Shown here piece by piece: positions 45,705-55,553 of a stretch of DNA of 64,000 nt. A model generated the notes under the pieces. That model made no database searches. It had not been told where the DNA came from and saw nothing but the letters and a program-made list of their open reading frames with translations. Made by a program: the position numbers and the translations under genes. This DNA comes from Streptomyces sp. TN58 (GTDB lineage Bacteria > Actinomycetota > Actinomycetes > Streptomycetales > Streptomycetaceae). Location of the stretch: NCBI RefSeq assembly GCF_001941845.1, contig NZ_CP018870.1:1364001-1428000 (forward strand), written 5' to 3'. Numbering within the stretch: position 1 is the first letter of the stretch; each line of letters opens with the position of its first letter.

Positions 45705-47486
45705 TCACGCCTCCTTTGCTTCGACGGGGGCGGGTGCGGCGGTACGCCGGGAGCTGCGCAGCGGGGGCTTGGCCCCCAGCCGCTTCGGGTCGAGCCCGGA
45801 CCACGGGTGGCCGCTGGCGAAGAACTTCGTGCGCGCCAGCAGTGTCATGACGGGCTTGGTGAAGAGGAACACCACGACCACGTCGAGCAGGGTGGTCAGA
45901 CCCAGGGTGAAGGCGAAGCCCTGCACCTTGCCGACGGTGACGATGAACAGCACCGCTGCGGCGAGGAACGACACGAAGTCGGAGACCAGGATGGTGCGGC
46001 GGGCGCGCGGCCAGGCGCGCTCGACTGCGGGGCGCAGGGTGCGGCCCTCGCGGATCTCGTCGCGGATGCGCTCGAAGTACACGATGAACGAGTCCGCGGT
46101 GATACCGATGGCGACGATCGCACCGCAGACGGCCGGCAGGTTCAGCGCGAAGCCGATGCCCTTGCCGAGCAGCGCCATGATCGTGTAGGTCAGGATCGCC
46201 GAGACCAGGAGGCTGATGATCGCGATGAAGGCCAGGCCGCGGTAGTAGACCAGCAGGTAGACGACCACGAGGAGGAGGCCGATCGCACCGGCGATCAGGC
46301 CGGCCCGCAGCTGCTCGCCGCCGAGGGCGGCGGTGACGGTGGTGACGCTGTCCTCCTGGAAGGACAGCGGCAGGGCGCCGTACGAGAGCATGTTGCCCAG
46401 GTCCTGCGCGGACTGCTGGTCGAAGCCGCCGGAGATCTGCGCGTTGCCGCCGGTGATCGCCGAGCTGACGGACGGGTCGGAGATGACGTCGCCGTCGAGG
46501 ACGATCGCGAACTGGTTCTGCGGCATCTGCTTGGCCGCCAGCTCACCGGTGACCTTGGCGAAGGCGTCGGCGCCGTGGTCGTTGAAGTTCATCGTGACGA
46601 TCCACTGGCCCGACTGCGGGTCGATCTCGCCCCGGGCGCTCTTGACGTCCTTGCCCTCGACCGCGGCGGGTCCGAGGATCCACTTGCCCCACTGCTCACC
46701 GCGCTGGCCGCAGGCGAGCGTGGGGTCGGTGGGCTTGACGCCCTTGCCCACGTTCGTGCGCTGCGCCTCGTTGGTGCAGTCGAGCGCGGCGAACTTGGCC
46801 TGCAGGTCCGCGGCGGCCGGGTCGGGCGCGGGGGCGCTCGCGGAGGGCGACGGGGCCGCCGCCTTGTCGTCTGCCTTCTTCGACTCGCCCGCCGACGGCG
46901 TGGGAGTGGGCGCGTTCGGGGCCTTGAGGCCCTCGCTGAGTGCGCGGCCCTGGGAAGTGGCGCTGGACGACGGGGTGGCGGACGGGCTGGTCTTGTTCCC
47001 GTCCTGGGCCTTGGGCGCCTCGGAGCCGCTCGCGGAGGGGCTCGGGCTCTGGGCGCCCTCGGGGGCGGCGGGGGCTCCGTCCGCGAACGCGATGACCGGG
47101 CGGAAGTAGAGCTGGGCGGTGGTGCCGACCTGCTCGCGCGCCTGCTTCTCGTTCATCCCCTTGGGGATGTTGACGATGATGTGGTCGCGTCCCTGCGTCT
47201 GGACCTCGGCCTCGGAGACGCCGAGTCCGTTGACGCGGCGCTCGATGATGCCGACCGCCGTGTTCATGTTGGTCTCGTTGACGGCGTTCTCTTTGCCGGG
47301 CTCGCTCTTGGCCTTGAGCGTGATGCTCGTGCCGCCGGCGAGGTCGATGCCCAGCCGGGGAGTCGTCTGCTTGGAGAGGAACATCCCCGCGGTGAGCGCC
47401 ACCATCGCGATCAGGATGATCGCCAGGGCGCGCCCCGGCCTCCCCTGAGCCCCCGTGGGCCGCCGGCCCTTCTTCGGTGCTGCCAC
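45705..47486 (-). CDS. secD: Protein translocase subunit SecD
   Basis: Membrane component of the SecDF export motor. The 593-aa protein has an N-terminal helix (about 19-38), LGIDLAGGTSITLKAK, a large extracellular P1 region and five C-terminal helices (GITADSFIVYFERIRDEIREG). Residues about 135-225 of the extracellular part are a low-complexity Ser/Pro/Ala insertion not found in E. coli SecD. GTG 47486 is the start. Confidence 0.96.
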   Translation of the reverse strand: MAAPKKGRRPTGAQGRPGRALAIILIAMVALTAGMFLSKQTTPRLGIDLAGGTSITLKAKSEPGKENAVNETNMNTAVGIIERRVNGLGVSEAEVQTQGRDHIIVNIPKGMNEKQAREQVGTTAQLYFRPVIAFADGAPAAPEGAQSPSPSASGSEAPKAQDGNKTSPSATPSSSATSQGRALSEGLKAPNAPTPTPSAGESKKADDKAAAPSPSASAPAPDPAAADLQAKFAALDCTNEAQRTNVGKGVKPTDPTLACGQRGEQWGKWILGPAAVEGKDVKSARGEIDPQSGQWIVTMNFNDHGADAFAKVTGELAAKQMPQNQFAIVLDGDVISDPSVSSAITGGNAQISGGFDQQSAQDLGNMLSYGALPLSFQEDSVTTVTAALGGEQLRAGLIAGAIGLLLVVVYLLVYYRGLAFIAIISLLVSAILTYTIMALLGKGIGFALNLPAVCGAIVAIGITADSFIVYFERIRDEIREGRTLRPAVERAWPRARRTILVSDFVSFLAAAVLFIVTVGKVQGFAFTLGLTTLLDVVVVFLFTKPVMTLLARTKFFASGHPWSGLDPKRLGAKPPLRSSRRTAAPAPVEAKEA

Positions 47487-47639
47487 CTTGTCGTTTCTCC
47501 CTGTCCAACCGCCCCGCGCCGGGTCAGCGCGCGGACGGCCACGAAATGTGTGGTGGGGACCCCTGCCCCCCGCAGAAGTGTCACTGACGGGGACCGCGCC
47601 GGACGCCGGTCAGGCGCCCGCACGGTCCCCGGCCGCGCT

Positions 47640-48107
47640 CTACTTCGCGCCGGCCTCGCCGTCGGTCTTGCCGTCCTTGGGCTCGTCGTCGCCCGCGGGC
47701 TCGTCCTTCTTGCCCAGGTCCAGCTTCGGCGCCTCGTCCTCGCCCTTGCCGAGGTCCGTCTTCGGGGCCTCGGTGAGGGAGGACGCGTCGTCCGGGACGG
47801 CCGGCGTGTCGTTCGCCACCTCGTCGAAGCCGTGGACGATGCGGTTGTACTCCGCGTCCTCCAGTACGGCGCCGATGGCGTTCTTCGCGTAGATCGCGTG
47901 GACGCCGGGGGCCACCTCCAGGGTGACCGTGTCGTCGGCGATCTCCTTCACCGTGGCGTACATGCCGCCAATGGTGCGGACGCCCGTGCCGGGCGTCATC
48001 TGGTCGCGCATCTGCGCGGCCTGCTGCTGCTTCTTCTTCGCGGAGCGGGTCATCAGGAACATCGCCGCGATGATCGCGATGAACGGGAGGAGTGTCACGA
48101 GATTCAC
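47640..48107 (-). CDS. yajC: Preprotein translocase subunit YajC
   Basis: Small accessory of SecDF. The 155-aa protein has one N-terminal transmembrane helix (about 3-20), the GTGVRTIGGMYATVKEI core and a long acidic/lysine tail with TDLGK and LDLGK repeats. GTG 48107 is the start. It lies between ruvB (165 nt) and secD (153 nt) in the conserved ruvCAB-yajC-secDF order. Confidence 0.93.
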   Translation of the reverse strand: MNLVTLLPFIAIIAAMFLMTRSAKKKQQQAAQMRDQMTPGTGVRTIGGMYATVKEIADDTVTLEVAPGVHAIYAKNAIGAVLEDAEYNRIVHGFDEVANDTPAVPDDASSLTEAPKTDLGKGEDEAPKLDLGKKDEPAGDDEPKDGKTDGEAGAK

Positions 48108-48272
48108 GGGACGGAAATCCTTCGCACGACCGCACGCGGACGGCGGCCTTTTCTACGGGGGTGGGCACGCCGACCCGAAGGGTCGGCATCGGCGGAGTCT
48201 AGGCGAGTCCGCACCGATGGAACAACGCCCAGCATGGCACCGCAGTTCCTGAGGGGGCGAACCTCCGCGCCG

Positions 48273-49334
48273 TCAGGCCCCGAACAAGCCCTGTTGTCCC
48301 GTTGATCCGCCGCCGCCGTGCTGAGGTGCGACAAGCCCCAGGTGAGCCCATGCCGCAGGGGTCGCGACCCGCCCCCTGGGGGTACGGGCGAGCAGGCCTT
48401 CGCGGACCAGGAAGGGTTCCGCGACCTCCTCCACGGTCTCCCGCTCCTCGCCCACCGCCACGGCGAGCGTCGACAGCCCGACGGGCCCGCCGCCGAACAG
48501 CTTCAGAAGGGCCTCCAGAACGGCGCGATCCAGTCGGTCGAGCCCGCGGGCGTCAACCTCGTACACCTGGAGGGCGGTGGCGGCCACCTCGCGGTTGATC
48601 ACACCGTCGGCCCGGACCTGGGCGTAGTCGCGCACGCGGCGCAGCAGCCGGTTGGCGATGCGCGGGGTGCCCCGGGAACGCCCGGCGATCTCGGCGGCGC
48701 CGTCGGTGTCGATCTCCACGTCGAGGAGGCGGGCGGAGCGGTGCACGACGCGCTCCAGCTCCTCGGGCGCGTAGAACTCCATGTGGCCGGTGAAACCGAA
48801 GCGGTCGCGCAGCGGCGGGGGCAGCAGTCCGGCCCGGGTGGTGGCGCCGACCAGGGTGAAGGGCGGCAGCTCCAGCGGGATCGCGGTGGCCCCGGGGCCC
48901 TTGCCCACGATCACGTCGACGCGGAAGTCCTCCATGGCCATGTACAGCATCTCCTCGGCGGGCCGGGACATGCGGTGGATCTCGTCGAGGAAGAGGACCT
49001 CGCCCTCCTGAAGGGAGGAGAGGATGGCTGCGAGGTCGCCGGCGTGCTGGATGGCGGGGCCGGAGGTGATCCGGATGGGGGCCCCCATCTCCGCCGCGAT
49101 GATCATGGAGAGGGTGGTCTTGCCGAGTCCCGGCGCGCCGGACAGCAGGACGTGGTCCGCGGTGGCCCCGCGCTGCCTGGCTGCCTTCAGGACCAGGTCC
49201 AGCTGCTGGCGGACCTTCTCCTGGCCGACGAACTCTCCGAGGTCCTTGGGGCGCAGGGCCGCCTCGACGGCGGTGTCCTCCCCGTCGGCGGCGGCCGCCA
49301 CGAGCCTCTCGTCGCTCTCGTCGTCCCAGTTCAC
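48273..49334 (-). CDS. ruvB: Holliday junction ATPase RuvB
   Basis: AAA+ motor driving branch migration with RuvA. The 353-aa protein has [19 protein letters not shown], Walker [13 protein letters not shown], Walker [12 protein letters not shown], sensor [10 protein letters not shown], and a winged-helix C-terminus ([19 protein letters not shown]). It is separated from ruvA by 105 nt of GC-rich, repetitive spacer. Confidence 0.97.
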   Translation of the reverse strand: MNWDDESDERLVAAAADGEDTAVEAALRPKDLGEFVGQEKVRQQLDLVLKAARQRGATADHVLLSGAPGLGKTTLSMIIAAEMGAPIRITSGPAIQHAGDLAAILSSLQEGEVLFLDEIHRMSRPAEEMLYMAMEDFRVDVIVGKGPGATAIPLELPPFTLVGATTRAGLLPPPLRDRFGFTGHMEFYAPEELERVVHRSARLLDVEIDTDGAAEIAGRSRGTPRIANRLLRRVRDYAQVRADGVINREVAATALQVYEVDARGLDRLDRAVLEALLKLFGGGPVGLSTLAVAVGEERETVEEVAEPFLVREGLLARTPRGRVATPAAWAHLGLVAPQHGGGGSTGQQGLFGA

Positions 49335-49439
49335 GGTGTTCAGTCTGCCTTCTACGTCGGTGCGGTGGTCGATCCGGGCCCGCCGCGGCCACGCCGGTCC
49401 CGCGCGACGGCGGCGGCAGCGGCGTCAGCGGCAACGGCG

Positions 49440-50063
49440 TCAGCGGGCGCGGTTGAGGGACTGCAGGGCGGCGCGCAGCAGCTGCGGTACGGGGGCCGAG
49501 CCGCCGGCGGCGATGGCCGCCTCCGCCTGCGGGGTCACCGCCTCGACGGCCTCGTCGGCCTCCCGCGAGGCGTAGCCGAGGCCGATCAGGGCGGCGGAGA
49601 GCTGCTCGGTCCAGGGGGCGGGCCCCGAGGCGACCGCGCGCTGCGCCCCGACCACCGGGGCGGGGGCGCCCAGCTTGCCCTTGAGCTCCAGCAGCAGCTT
49701 CTGTGCGCCCTTCGGCCCGATGCCGGGCACCGCCGTGAGGGCCTTGGCGTCGCCGGCGGCGAAGGCCGCGCGCAGGGCGTCCGGGCTGTGCACGCCGAGC
49801 ATGGCCTGCGCGACGCGCGGTCCGACGCCGCTCGCGGTCTGGAGGAGCTCGAAGACCTGGCGCTCGTCGTCGTCGGCGAAGCCGTACAGCGTCAGCGAGT
49901 CCTCCCGGACGACCAGGGACGTGGCCAGCCTGGCGTGCTCGCCCGTCCGCAGGCCGGCGATGGTGTTCGGCGTGCAGTGCACGGCCATGCCCACTCCCCC
50001 GACCTCGATCACGGCGAGGGTGGGGGTGAGCGCGGCGACCTCGCCGCTGACGAAGGCGATCAT
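49440..50063 (-). CDS. ruvA: Holliday junction-binding protein RuvA
   Basis: Binds the four-way junction and loads RuvB. The 207-aa protein has the OB-fold N-terminus [12 protein letters not shown], two helix-hairpin-helix motifs ([33 protein letters not shown]) and the flexible C-terminal RuvB-binding domain. ATG 50063 overlaps the ruvC stop (ATGA). Confidence 0.96.
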   Translation of the reverse strand: MIAFVSGEVAALTPTLAVIEVGGVGMAVHCTPNTIAGLRTGEHARLATSLVVREDSLTLYGFADDDERQVFELLQTASGVGPRVAQAMLGVHSPDALRAAFAAGDAKALTAVPGIGPKGAQKLLLELKGKLGAPAPVVGAQRAVASGPAPWTEQLSAALIGLGYASREADEAVEAVTPQAEAAIAAGGSAPVPQLLRAALQSLNRAR

Positions 50064-50590
50064 CGGGTACGGCCTTTCGAGGCGTGCTGGGCGACCGCCC
50101 GCTGGAGGCGGTTGTGGGCGGGGGCCCGCCAGATGTGGCAGATGGCGAGGGCGAGGGCGTCGGCGGCGTCGGCCGGCCTGGGCGGCTCGGCCAGCCGCAG
50201 CAGGCGGGTGACCATCGCGCCGACCTGGGCCTTGTCGGCCCGGCCGCTGCCGGTGACGGCGGCCTTGACCTCGCTCGGGGTGTGCAGGGCGACCGGTATC
50301 CCGCGGCGGGCGGCGCACAGCATGGCGACGGCGCTCGCCTGGGCGGTGCCCATCACCGTGCTGACGTTGTGCTGGCTGAAGACCCGCTCCACGGCGACGA
50401 CCTCGGGCCGGTGCGTGTCGAGCCATTCCTCGATGCCCCGCTCGACGGCGACGAGCCGGTCTCCCAGCTCCGCGTCCGCGGGCGTCCGTACGACTCCCAC
50501 TCCGAGCATGGTGAGGGGGCGGCCGGCCACGCCTTCGACGACGCCGACACCGCATCGCGTCAGCCCCGGGTCCACGCCGAGCACCCGCAC
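50060..50590 (-). CDS. ruvC: Crossover junction endodeoxyribonuclease RuvC
   Basis: Resolves Holliday junctions. The 176-aa RNase H-fold nuclease has Asp7 in [11 protein letters not shown], the glutamate in [14 protein letters not shown] and the [12 protein letters not shown] aspartates. GTG 50590 gives MRVLGVDPG. It is first in ruvCAB. Confidence 0.96.
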   Translation of the reverse strand: MRVLGVDPGLTRCGVGVVEGVAGRPLTMLGVGVVRTPADAELGDRLVAVERGIEEWLDTHRPEVVAVERVFSQHNVSTVMGTAQASAVAMLCAARRGIPVALHTPSEVKAAVTGSGRADKAQVGAMVTRLLRLAEPPRPADAADALALAICHIWRAPAHNRLQRAVAQHASKGRTR

Positions 50591-50740
50591 CGCGCTCCCC
50601 CTTTGCGCCTGAGCCGGCGCCGCTCTCGCGGACGTGGCTGGTCTCTGTGTCGCTGCATGGGTGCCCCGGCTGATGGTCGCGGCCCCGCATGGCGATCACT
50701 GACATCGAGGAATCAGGCTATCGGGTGGCACTGACAAAGC

Positions 50741-50776
50741 GGCGGGCCGGTAGGACGTGTGTCCCACCGGCCCGCC
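50741..50776 (-). terminator. Terminator of the YebC-family gene
   Basis: GGCGGGCCGGT-a-GGAC / GTCC-c-ACCGGCCCGCC forms a 15-bp stem with one mismatch and a 4-nt loop, 24 nt past the stop. Confidence 0.75.
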
Positions 50777-50800
50777 GAAGACGCCGAGCTCGCGGCTGCG

Positions 50801-51553
50801 TTACGCGTCGACCTTCTCCATGACCTCGTCCGAGACGTCGAAGTTGGCGAAGACGTTCTGGACGTCGTCGCTGTCCTCCAGCGCGTCGATCAGCTTGAAG
50901 ATCTTGCGGGCGCCCTCTTCGTCGAGCTCGACCTGCATGGTCGGGACGAAGCTGGAGTCCGCCGAGTCGTAGTCGATGCCGGCTTCCTGGAGCGCGGTGC
51001 GGACCGCGACCAGGTCGGTGGCCTCGCTGATGATCTCGAAGGTGTCGCCGTTGTCGTTGACCTCTTCGGCACCGGCCTCCAGGACCGCGCCGAGGACGTC
51101 GTCCTCGGTCAGCTCGGCCTTGGGCAGGATGATGACGCCCTTGCGGTTGAACAGGTACGAGACCGAGCCCGGGTCGGCCATGGAGCCGCCGTTGCGGGTC
51201 ATGGCGACGCGGACGTCGGAGGCGGCGCGGTTGCGGTTGTCGGTGAGGCACTCGATGAGCACCGCGACGCCGTTCGGACCGTAGCCCTCGTACATGATCG
51301 TCTCGTAGTCGGCGCCGCCGGCCTCCAGGCCGCCGCCGCGCTTGACCGCGGAGTCGATGTTCTTGTTGGGGACCGACTGCTTCTTGGCCTTCTGGACCGC
51401 GTCGAAGAGCGTCGGGTTGCCGTCGATGTCGGCGCCGCCCATACGGGCCGCGACCTCGATGTTCTTGATCAGCTTCGCGAAGAGCTTGCCGCGCTTGGCA
51501 TCGATCACGGCCTTCTTGTGCTTCGTCGTAGCCCATTTAGAGTGGCCGGACAT
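50801..51553 (-). CDS. YebC/PmpR-family protein (TACO1-like)
   Basis: A 250-aa protein of the conserved YebC family, long called a transcriptional regulator and more recently linked to translation, as for mitochondrial TACO1. It has [18 protein letters not shown], the [17 protein letters not shown] segment, and the acidic [21 protein letters not shown]-terminal domain. It lies between pdxT and ruvC, the usual actinobacterial place, and ends in a terminator. Confidence 0.95.
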   Translation of the reverse strand: MSGHSKWATTKHKKAVIDAKRGKLFAKLIKNIEVAARMGGADIDGNPTLFDAVQKAKKQSVPNKNIDSAVKRGGGLEAGGADYETIMYEGYGPNGVAVLIECLTDNRNRAASDVRVAMTRNGGSMADPGSVSYLFNRKGVIILPKAELTEDDVLGAVLEAGAEEVNDNGDTFEIISEATDLVAVRTALQEAGIDYDSADSSFVPTMQVELDEEGARKIFKLIDALEDSDDVQNVFANFDVSDEVMEKVDA

Positions 51554-51610
51554 CCGCCTGTCTCCTTCGCGTAACCAACAGTGTTCGTCTCCGATCCTAC
51601 CGGGAGCTCA

Positions 51611-52204
51611 TCACAGCCCGGCGCGCACCATCTCGACGAAGTACGCGTGGACGCGGTCGTCGCCGGTCAGTTCGGGGTGGAACGAGGTCGCCAGGACGTT
51701 GCCCTGGCGTACGGCGACGGTGTGTCCGTCGTAGGTGGCGAGCACCTCGGCGGCGCCGCCGACGGACTCGACCCACGGGGCGCGGATGAAGACGCCCTCG
51801 ACCGGGCCGCCCTCGATGCCCGCGAAGTCGATCTTCGCTTCGAAGGACTCGTTCTGGCGTCCGAAGGCGTTGCGGCGCACGATCATGTCGATGCCGCCCA
51901 GGGTCTCCTGGTCCTCCCGGCCGTCGAGGAGCTTGTCCGCGAGCATGATCATGCCGGCGCAGGTGCCGTACACCGGCATGCCCGCCGCGACGCGCTCGCG
52001 CAGCGGCTCCAGCATGCCGAAGAGCACGGCGAGCTTCGACATCGTCGTGGACTCGCCGCCGGGGATCACCAGGGCGTCGACCTCGGCGAGCTCCTCGGGG
52101 CGCCGGACCGGCCTGGCCACGGCGTCCGCCGCGGCCAGGGCGATCAGGTGCTCCCGTACGTCGCCCTGGAGTGCCAGGACACCGATCACGGGGGTGTTCG
52201 TCAT
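51611..52204 (-). CDS. pdxT: Pyridoxal 5'-phosphate synthase glutaminase subunit
   Basis: Releases ammonia from glutamine for PdxS. The 197-aa class I amidotransferase has [21 protein letters not shown], the nucleophile in [10 protein letters not shown] and the SFHPELTGD histidine/glutamate. It starts 7 nt after the pdxS stop. Confidence 0.96.
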   Translation of the reverse strand: MTNTPVIGVLALQGDVREHLIALAAADAVARPVRRPEELAEVDALVIPGGESTTMSKLAVLFGMLEPLRERVAAGMPVYGTCAGMIMLADKLLDGREDQETLGGIDMIVRRNAFGRQNESFEAKIDFAGIEGGPVEGVFIRAPWVESVGGAAEVLATYDGHTVAVRQGNVLATSFHPELTGDDRVHAYFVEMVRAGL

Positions 52205-52211
52205 GTCGGTA

Positions 52212-53129
52212 CTACCAGCCGCGGTTGGCGTAGCGCTCGGTCTCGGGGAGGGTGTCGCAGTTGATGCCGACCATGGCCTCGCCCAGGTTGCGGGAGGCGT
52301 CCGCGATGATCTTCGGGTCGTCGAAGAAGGTGGTGGCCTTCACGATGGCGGCGGCGCGCTTGGCCGGGTCGCCCGACTTGAAGATGCCGGAGCCGACGAA
52401 GACGCCCTCGGCGCCCAGCTGGCGCATCAGCGCGGCGTCGGCGGGGGTGGCGACACCACCGGCGGAGAACAGCACCACGGGGAGCTTGCCGAGCTCGGCG
52501 ACCTCCTTGACGAGCTCGTACGGGGCGCGCAGCTCCTTGGCGGCGGCGTACAGCTCGTTGTTGTCGAAGCCGCGCAGCTTGGCGATCTCGTTCTTGATCT
52601 GGCGCAGGTGGCGGACGGCCTCGACGACGTTGCCGGTGCCGGCCTCGCCCTTCGAGCGGATCATGGCCGCGCCCTCGGCGATGCGGCGCAGGGCCTCGCC
52701 CAGGTTGGTGGCGCCGCAGACGAAGGGGGTGGTGAACGCCCACTTGTCGGAGTGGTTGACCTCGTCGGCCGGGGTCAGGACCTCGGACTCGTCGATGTAG
52801 TCGACGCCGAGGGACTGCAGGACCTGGGCCTCGACGAAGTGGCCGATGCGGGACTTGGCCATCACGGGGATGGACACGGCCTCGATGATCTCTTCGATCA
52901 TGTTCGGGTCGGACATGCGCGCGACGCCGCCGTCCTTGCGGATGTCGGCCGGGACCCGCTCCAGGGCCATGACGGCCACCGCGCCGGCGTCCTCGGCGAT
53001 CTTCGCCTGCTCGGCGTTGACCACGTCCATGATCACGCCGCCCTTGAGCTGCTCGGCCATGCCGCGCTTGACGCGCGAGGTGCCGATCGCCGACTCGGCG
53101 GACTGGGGGGAGGTGGGAAGCGTGCTCAC
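52212..53129 (-). CDS. pdxS: Pyridoxal 5'-phosphate synthase synthase subunit
   Basis: Builds PLP from ribose 5-phosphate, glyceraldehyde 3-phosphate and ammonia (DXP-independent route). The 305-aa TIM barrel has [26 protein letters not shown] (imine lysine), [10 protein letters not shown] (second lysine) and the C-terminal [23 protein letters not shown] 53129 is the start. Confidence 0.97.
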   Translation of the reverse strand: MSTLPTSPQSAESAIGTSRVKRGMAEQLKGGVIMDVVNAEQAKIAEDAGAVAVMALERVPADIRKDGGVARMSDPNMIEEIIEAVSIPVMAKSRIGHFVEAQVLQSLGVDYIDESEVLTPADEVNHSDKWAFTTPFVCGATNLGEALRRIAEGAAMIRSKGEAGTGNVVEAVRHLRQIKNEIAKLRGFDNNELYAAAKELRAPYELVKEVAELGKLPVVLFSAGGVATPADAALMRQLGAEGVFVGSGIFKSGDPAKRAAAIVKATTFFDDPKIIADASRNLGEAMVGINCDTLPETERYANRGW

Positions 53130-53245
53130 GGATTGACCTCACTCGAAAGGAAGACGGGTACTGCTCCCGCCGAGGAAACCCCAAGGGATCAGTCCACTAC
53201 AAGGGCCAATGTGGAGCCAGTGGCTCTTTCATTTGTCCCTCGTGG

Positions 53246-53446
53246 CCCTAGGGCCTGTATCGAGTTGCCCCGTGGAGCAAGGAGCGGCGTTCGGTGCGTG
53301 CCCTCGGCGTAGCGGCGTTCGGTGCGTGCCCTCGGCGTGCGGGACGAATGTCCTCGTAGCGGAGCTACCAGGGCATTCGGCTCGTGCGCCGAGGGTGCGT
53401 GCCGGGCGTCGCGACGCCGCGGGGCAACTCGATACAGGCCCTAGGG
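53246..53446. mobile_element. 201-bp MITE-like element with 27-bp perfect terminal inverted repeats
   Basis: CCCTAGGGCCTGTATCGAG...CCCCG (53246-53272) is repeated exactly, inverted, at 53420-53446. Inside are two identical 28-bp tandem copies (53283-53310, 53311-53338), then an imperfect hairpin arm centred on GTAGC-GGA-GCTAC (53356-53368). CCCTCGGCG and CGCCGAGGG also face each other, so the whole element could fold as one long hairpin. There is no transposase ORF and no clear target duplication. It could be a non-autonomous transposon or a structured repeat. Confidence 0.6.
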
Positions 53447-53456
53447 GGTCGTCAAA

Positions 53457-53477
53457 GCCCCGTCTGGGTGGCGGGGC
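53457..53477 (-). terminator. Likely terminator of the 180-aa membrane protein gene
   Basis: On the minus strand GCCCCG-CCACCCAGA-CGGGGC is followed by TTTGAC. It lies about 75 nt past the stop of that gene. Confidence 0.5.
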
Positions 53478-53494
53478 CCGGCACGCACGCTCGC

Positions 53495-53530
53495 CCCTCA
53501 CGGGCGGCCGACGCCACTTCGACTACACCC
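53495..53530 (-). repeat. 36-bp 3'-end repeat, copy 2
   Basis: Complement is 35/36 identical to 33121-33156. Read on the minus strand it starts about 20 nt after the stop of the 180-aa gene, so both copies follow a stop codon in the same orientation relative to the gene. Confidence 0.85.
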
Positions 53531-53551
53531 TTAGGACACGGGATCGGCCCC

Positions 53552-54094
53552 TCAGGTGGGCCGGTCGGCAAGATCCGCCGGGGGCTCGTCGTCCATTTCG
53601 AAGGCCAGCGGGAACGGCGCGTGTCCGGCCAGTCTGAACCACCGGACCTTGCGGTGGCGGCGCAGCGCGCGGGCGGCCCGTACGGCGTCGTTGTGGAAGC
53701 GGCGGGCCATCGGCACCCGGCGTACGGCCGCCGCGAGCTCCTCGGTGGCCTGCGCCCCGCCGGGAGCGGCCTTCAGCACCTCGACCTGGTCCGCGTCGGC
53801 GAAGACCGCGCGCAGCGCCTGGCTCAGCTCGCTCTCGGCGACCTCGCGGTGGTCCTCCTCGGCCTGCCGGGCGGCGTGCGCGGCCTCGTACAGCACGAGG
53901 GAGGAGGCGGGGTCGAGCGCGCCGGAGGTGGCCACTTCCAGCGCCACCGAGGCCCGCCGGACGAGCTGCGCGTCGAGCGCGGCACGTGCGGCGTCCATCC
54001 GCGAGTGCAGCCGGTCCAGCCGGCCGGCGGTCCAGCTGAGGTAGACGCCGATGACAGCCAGGGCCAGGGCGATCCAGACAAGGGTTTCGATCAC
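53552..54094 (-). CDS. Membrane-anchored coiled-coil protein, LemA-like, function unknown
   Basis: A 180-aa protein with an N-terminal transmembrane helix (about 3-22, ETLVWIALALAVIGVYLSW) followed by helical heptad-rich sequence (RLDRLHSRMDAARAALDAQL) and a short C-terminal acidic tail. The arrangement resembles LemA-family proteins, but the similarity is weak and I would not assign a role. It is on the same strand as pimA, 286 nt downstream of the pimA stop. Confidence 0.8.
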   Translation of the reverse strand: MIETLVWIALALAVIGVYLSWTAGRLDRLHSRMDAARAALDAQLVRRASVALEVATSGALDPASSLVLYEAAHAARQAEEDHREVAESELSQALRAVFADADQVEVLKAAPGGAQATEELAAAVRRVPMARRFHNDAVRAARALRRHRKVRWFRLAGHAPFPLAFEMDDEPPADLADRPT

Positions 54095-54213
54095 GCTGCG
54101 CGACCCTACCGCTCCACCGGCGCCCGACCCCCATCGCCCCTGGCCGTGCCGGAGCCCACAGGCTGCGTCCGCCTCGGACCGGCGGGGGCCACGGGCCCAT
54201 GCGGCGCGCCGGT

Positions 54214-54339
54214 GGCGCCGGCCGCAGGCTGGGGCGGCCCGGGCCGCCCCAGGCCGGCGTGAGCGGGCAAGCCGGTCGGGCGCGGGCCGTCAGGCCGGGT
54301 TACCGCGAGCCGCAGGCCAGGTCGGCGCCGGCCGCAGGC
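54214..54339. repeat. Palindrome and short direct repeats between the 180-aa membrane protein gene and pimA
   Basis: The 16-mer GGCGCCGGCCGCAGGC occurs at 54214-54229 and 54324-54339. Between them lies a 24-bp perfect palindrome (54229-54252, CTGGGGCGGCCC and its complement). It may serve as the pimA terminator, some 130 nt past its stop. Confidence 0.7.
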
Positions 54340-54380
54340 CGGGCGGTGGCCCGCTCAGTTCCCTGGGGAGGGGCCGGCGG

Positions 54381-55553
54381 TCAGGGGTCCGAGGGCTCGC
54401 GGGAGAAGCCCAGGCGGGTGCGGAGCGGGACGCGTTCGTCGGCGTCGACGGCCGCCGCGCCGTCCGTGACCGTCTCGTACACGGCCAGGATGTCCGCCCC
54501 GACGGTGGACCAGTCGAAGCGGCGTACGTGCGCCGAGCCGCTGGCACTGAGCCGTGCCCGGCGGTCGGGGTCCCGCAGCAGAGCGATCGCGCCCGCCGCC
54601 AGGGCGTCCGCGTTCTCGTTGGCGAAGAGGTCGCCGGCCCGGCCCTGGTCCAGGACCTGCGCGAAGGCGTCCAGGTCGGACGCCAGCACCGCGGCGCCCG
54701 CCGACAGCGCCTCGACCAGGATGATGCCGAAGCTCTCGCCGCCCGTGTTGGGGGCCACGTAGACGTCGACGCTGCGCAGCAGGCGGGCCTTGTCCTCGTC
54801 CGAGACCATGCCGAGGAACTCCACCCGCGAGCGGATCCCGGCGGGCAGCGTCGCCACCGCCTCCTCCTCGTCGCCGCGGCCCGCGACCAGCAGCCGTACG
54901 TCCGGGCACGCCTCGACGATCTTCGGGAAGGCCGCCATGAGCACCGGCAGGCCCTTGCGCGGCTCGTCGATGCGGCCGATGAAGCCGAGCGTCCCGCCGC
55001 CCCATTCCGCCTTGGGCTCGGCCTTCTGGAAGAAGTCCACGTCCACGCCGTTCGGGATCACGACGGCGTCCCCGCCCAGGTGCTCCACCAGCGTGCGCCG
55101 CGCGTACTCGCTCACCGCGATCCGCGCGCTGATCTTCTCCAGGGCGGGCTGCAGGATCGGGTACGCGGCGATCATGGCCCGGGAGCGCGGGTTCGAGGTG
55201 TGGAAGGTGGCCACGATGGGCCCCTGCGCCGCCCAGCAGGACAGCAGTCCCAGCGAGGGCGAGGCCGGCTCGTGGATGTGGATCACGTCGAAGGTGCCGT
55301 CGTGCAGCCAGCGCCGGACCCGGGCCGCGGACAGGAATCCGAAGTTCAGCCGGGCCACGGACCCGTTGTACGGGACCGGCACGGCCCGCCCGGCGGAGAC
55401 CACGTACGGGGGCAGCGGGGTCTCGTCGTCGGCCGGGGCCAGTACGGACACCTCGTGGCCGAGGCCGATCAGGTGCTCGGCGAGGTCTCGGATGTGGAAC
55501 TGGACGCCGCCCGGCACGTCCCACGAGTACGGGCACACGATGCCGATCTTCAC
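54381..55553 (-). CDS. pimA: Phosphatidylinositol alpha-mannosyltransferase PimA
   Basis: GT4-family enzyme that transfers the first mannose from GDP-mannose to phosphatidylinositol at the inner face of the membrane. The 390-aa protein has the nucleotide/lipid loop CPYSWDVPGGVQFH, VIHIHEPASPS, GFIGRIDEPRKG and the EX7E motif ESFGIILVE. GTG 55553 overlaps the patA stop (GTGA). A longer open frame covers patA and is rejected. Confidence 0.93.
   Translation of the reverse strand: MKIGIVCPYSWDVPGGVQFHIRDLAEHLIGLGHEVSVLAPADDETPLPPYVVSAGRAVPVPYNGSVARLNFGFLSAARVRRWLHDGTFDVIHIHEPASPSLGLLSCWAAQGPIVATFHTSNPRSRAMIAAYPILQPALEKISARIAVSEYARRTLVEHLGGDAVVIPNGVDVDFFQKAEPKAEWGGGTLGFIGRIDEPRKGLPVLMAAFPKIVEACPDVRLLVAGRGDEEEAVATLPAGIRSRVEFLGMVSDEDKARLLRSVDVYVAPNTGGESFGIILVEALSAGAAVLASDLDAFAQVLDQGRAGDLFANENADALAAGAIALLRDPDRRARLSASGSAHVRRFDWSTVGADILAVYETVTDGAAAVDADERVPLRTRLGFSREPSDP

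Larger units (their letters stand above)
53130..53551. other. Gene-free, repeat-rich region between pdxS and the 180-aa membrane protein gene
   Basis: No supported gene in 422 bp. It contains the pdxS leader (53130-53245), a 201-bp palindromic element (53246-53446), a terminator-like hairpin (53457-53477) and one copy of a 36-bp dispersed repeat (53495-53530). Confidence 0.8.

Noticed and set aside
45183..48305. 1040-aa plus-strand frame opposite secF-secD-yajC
   Set aside because: Antisense shadow of three real minus-strand genes.
53209..53637. 142-aa frame through the palindromic element
   Set aside because: Consists of the inverted repeats; no ribosome site or protein-like composition.
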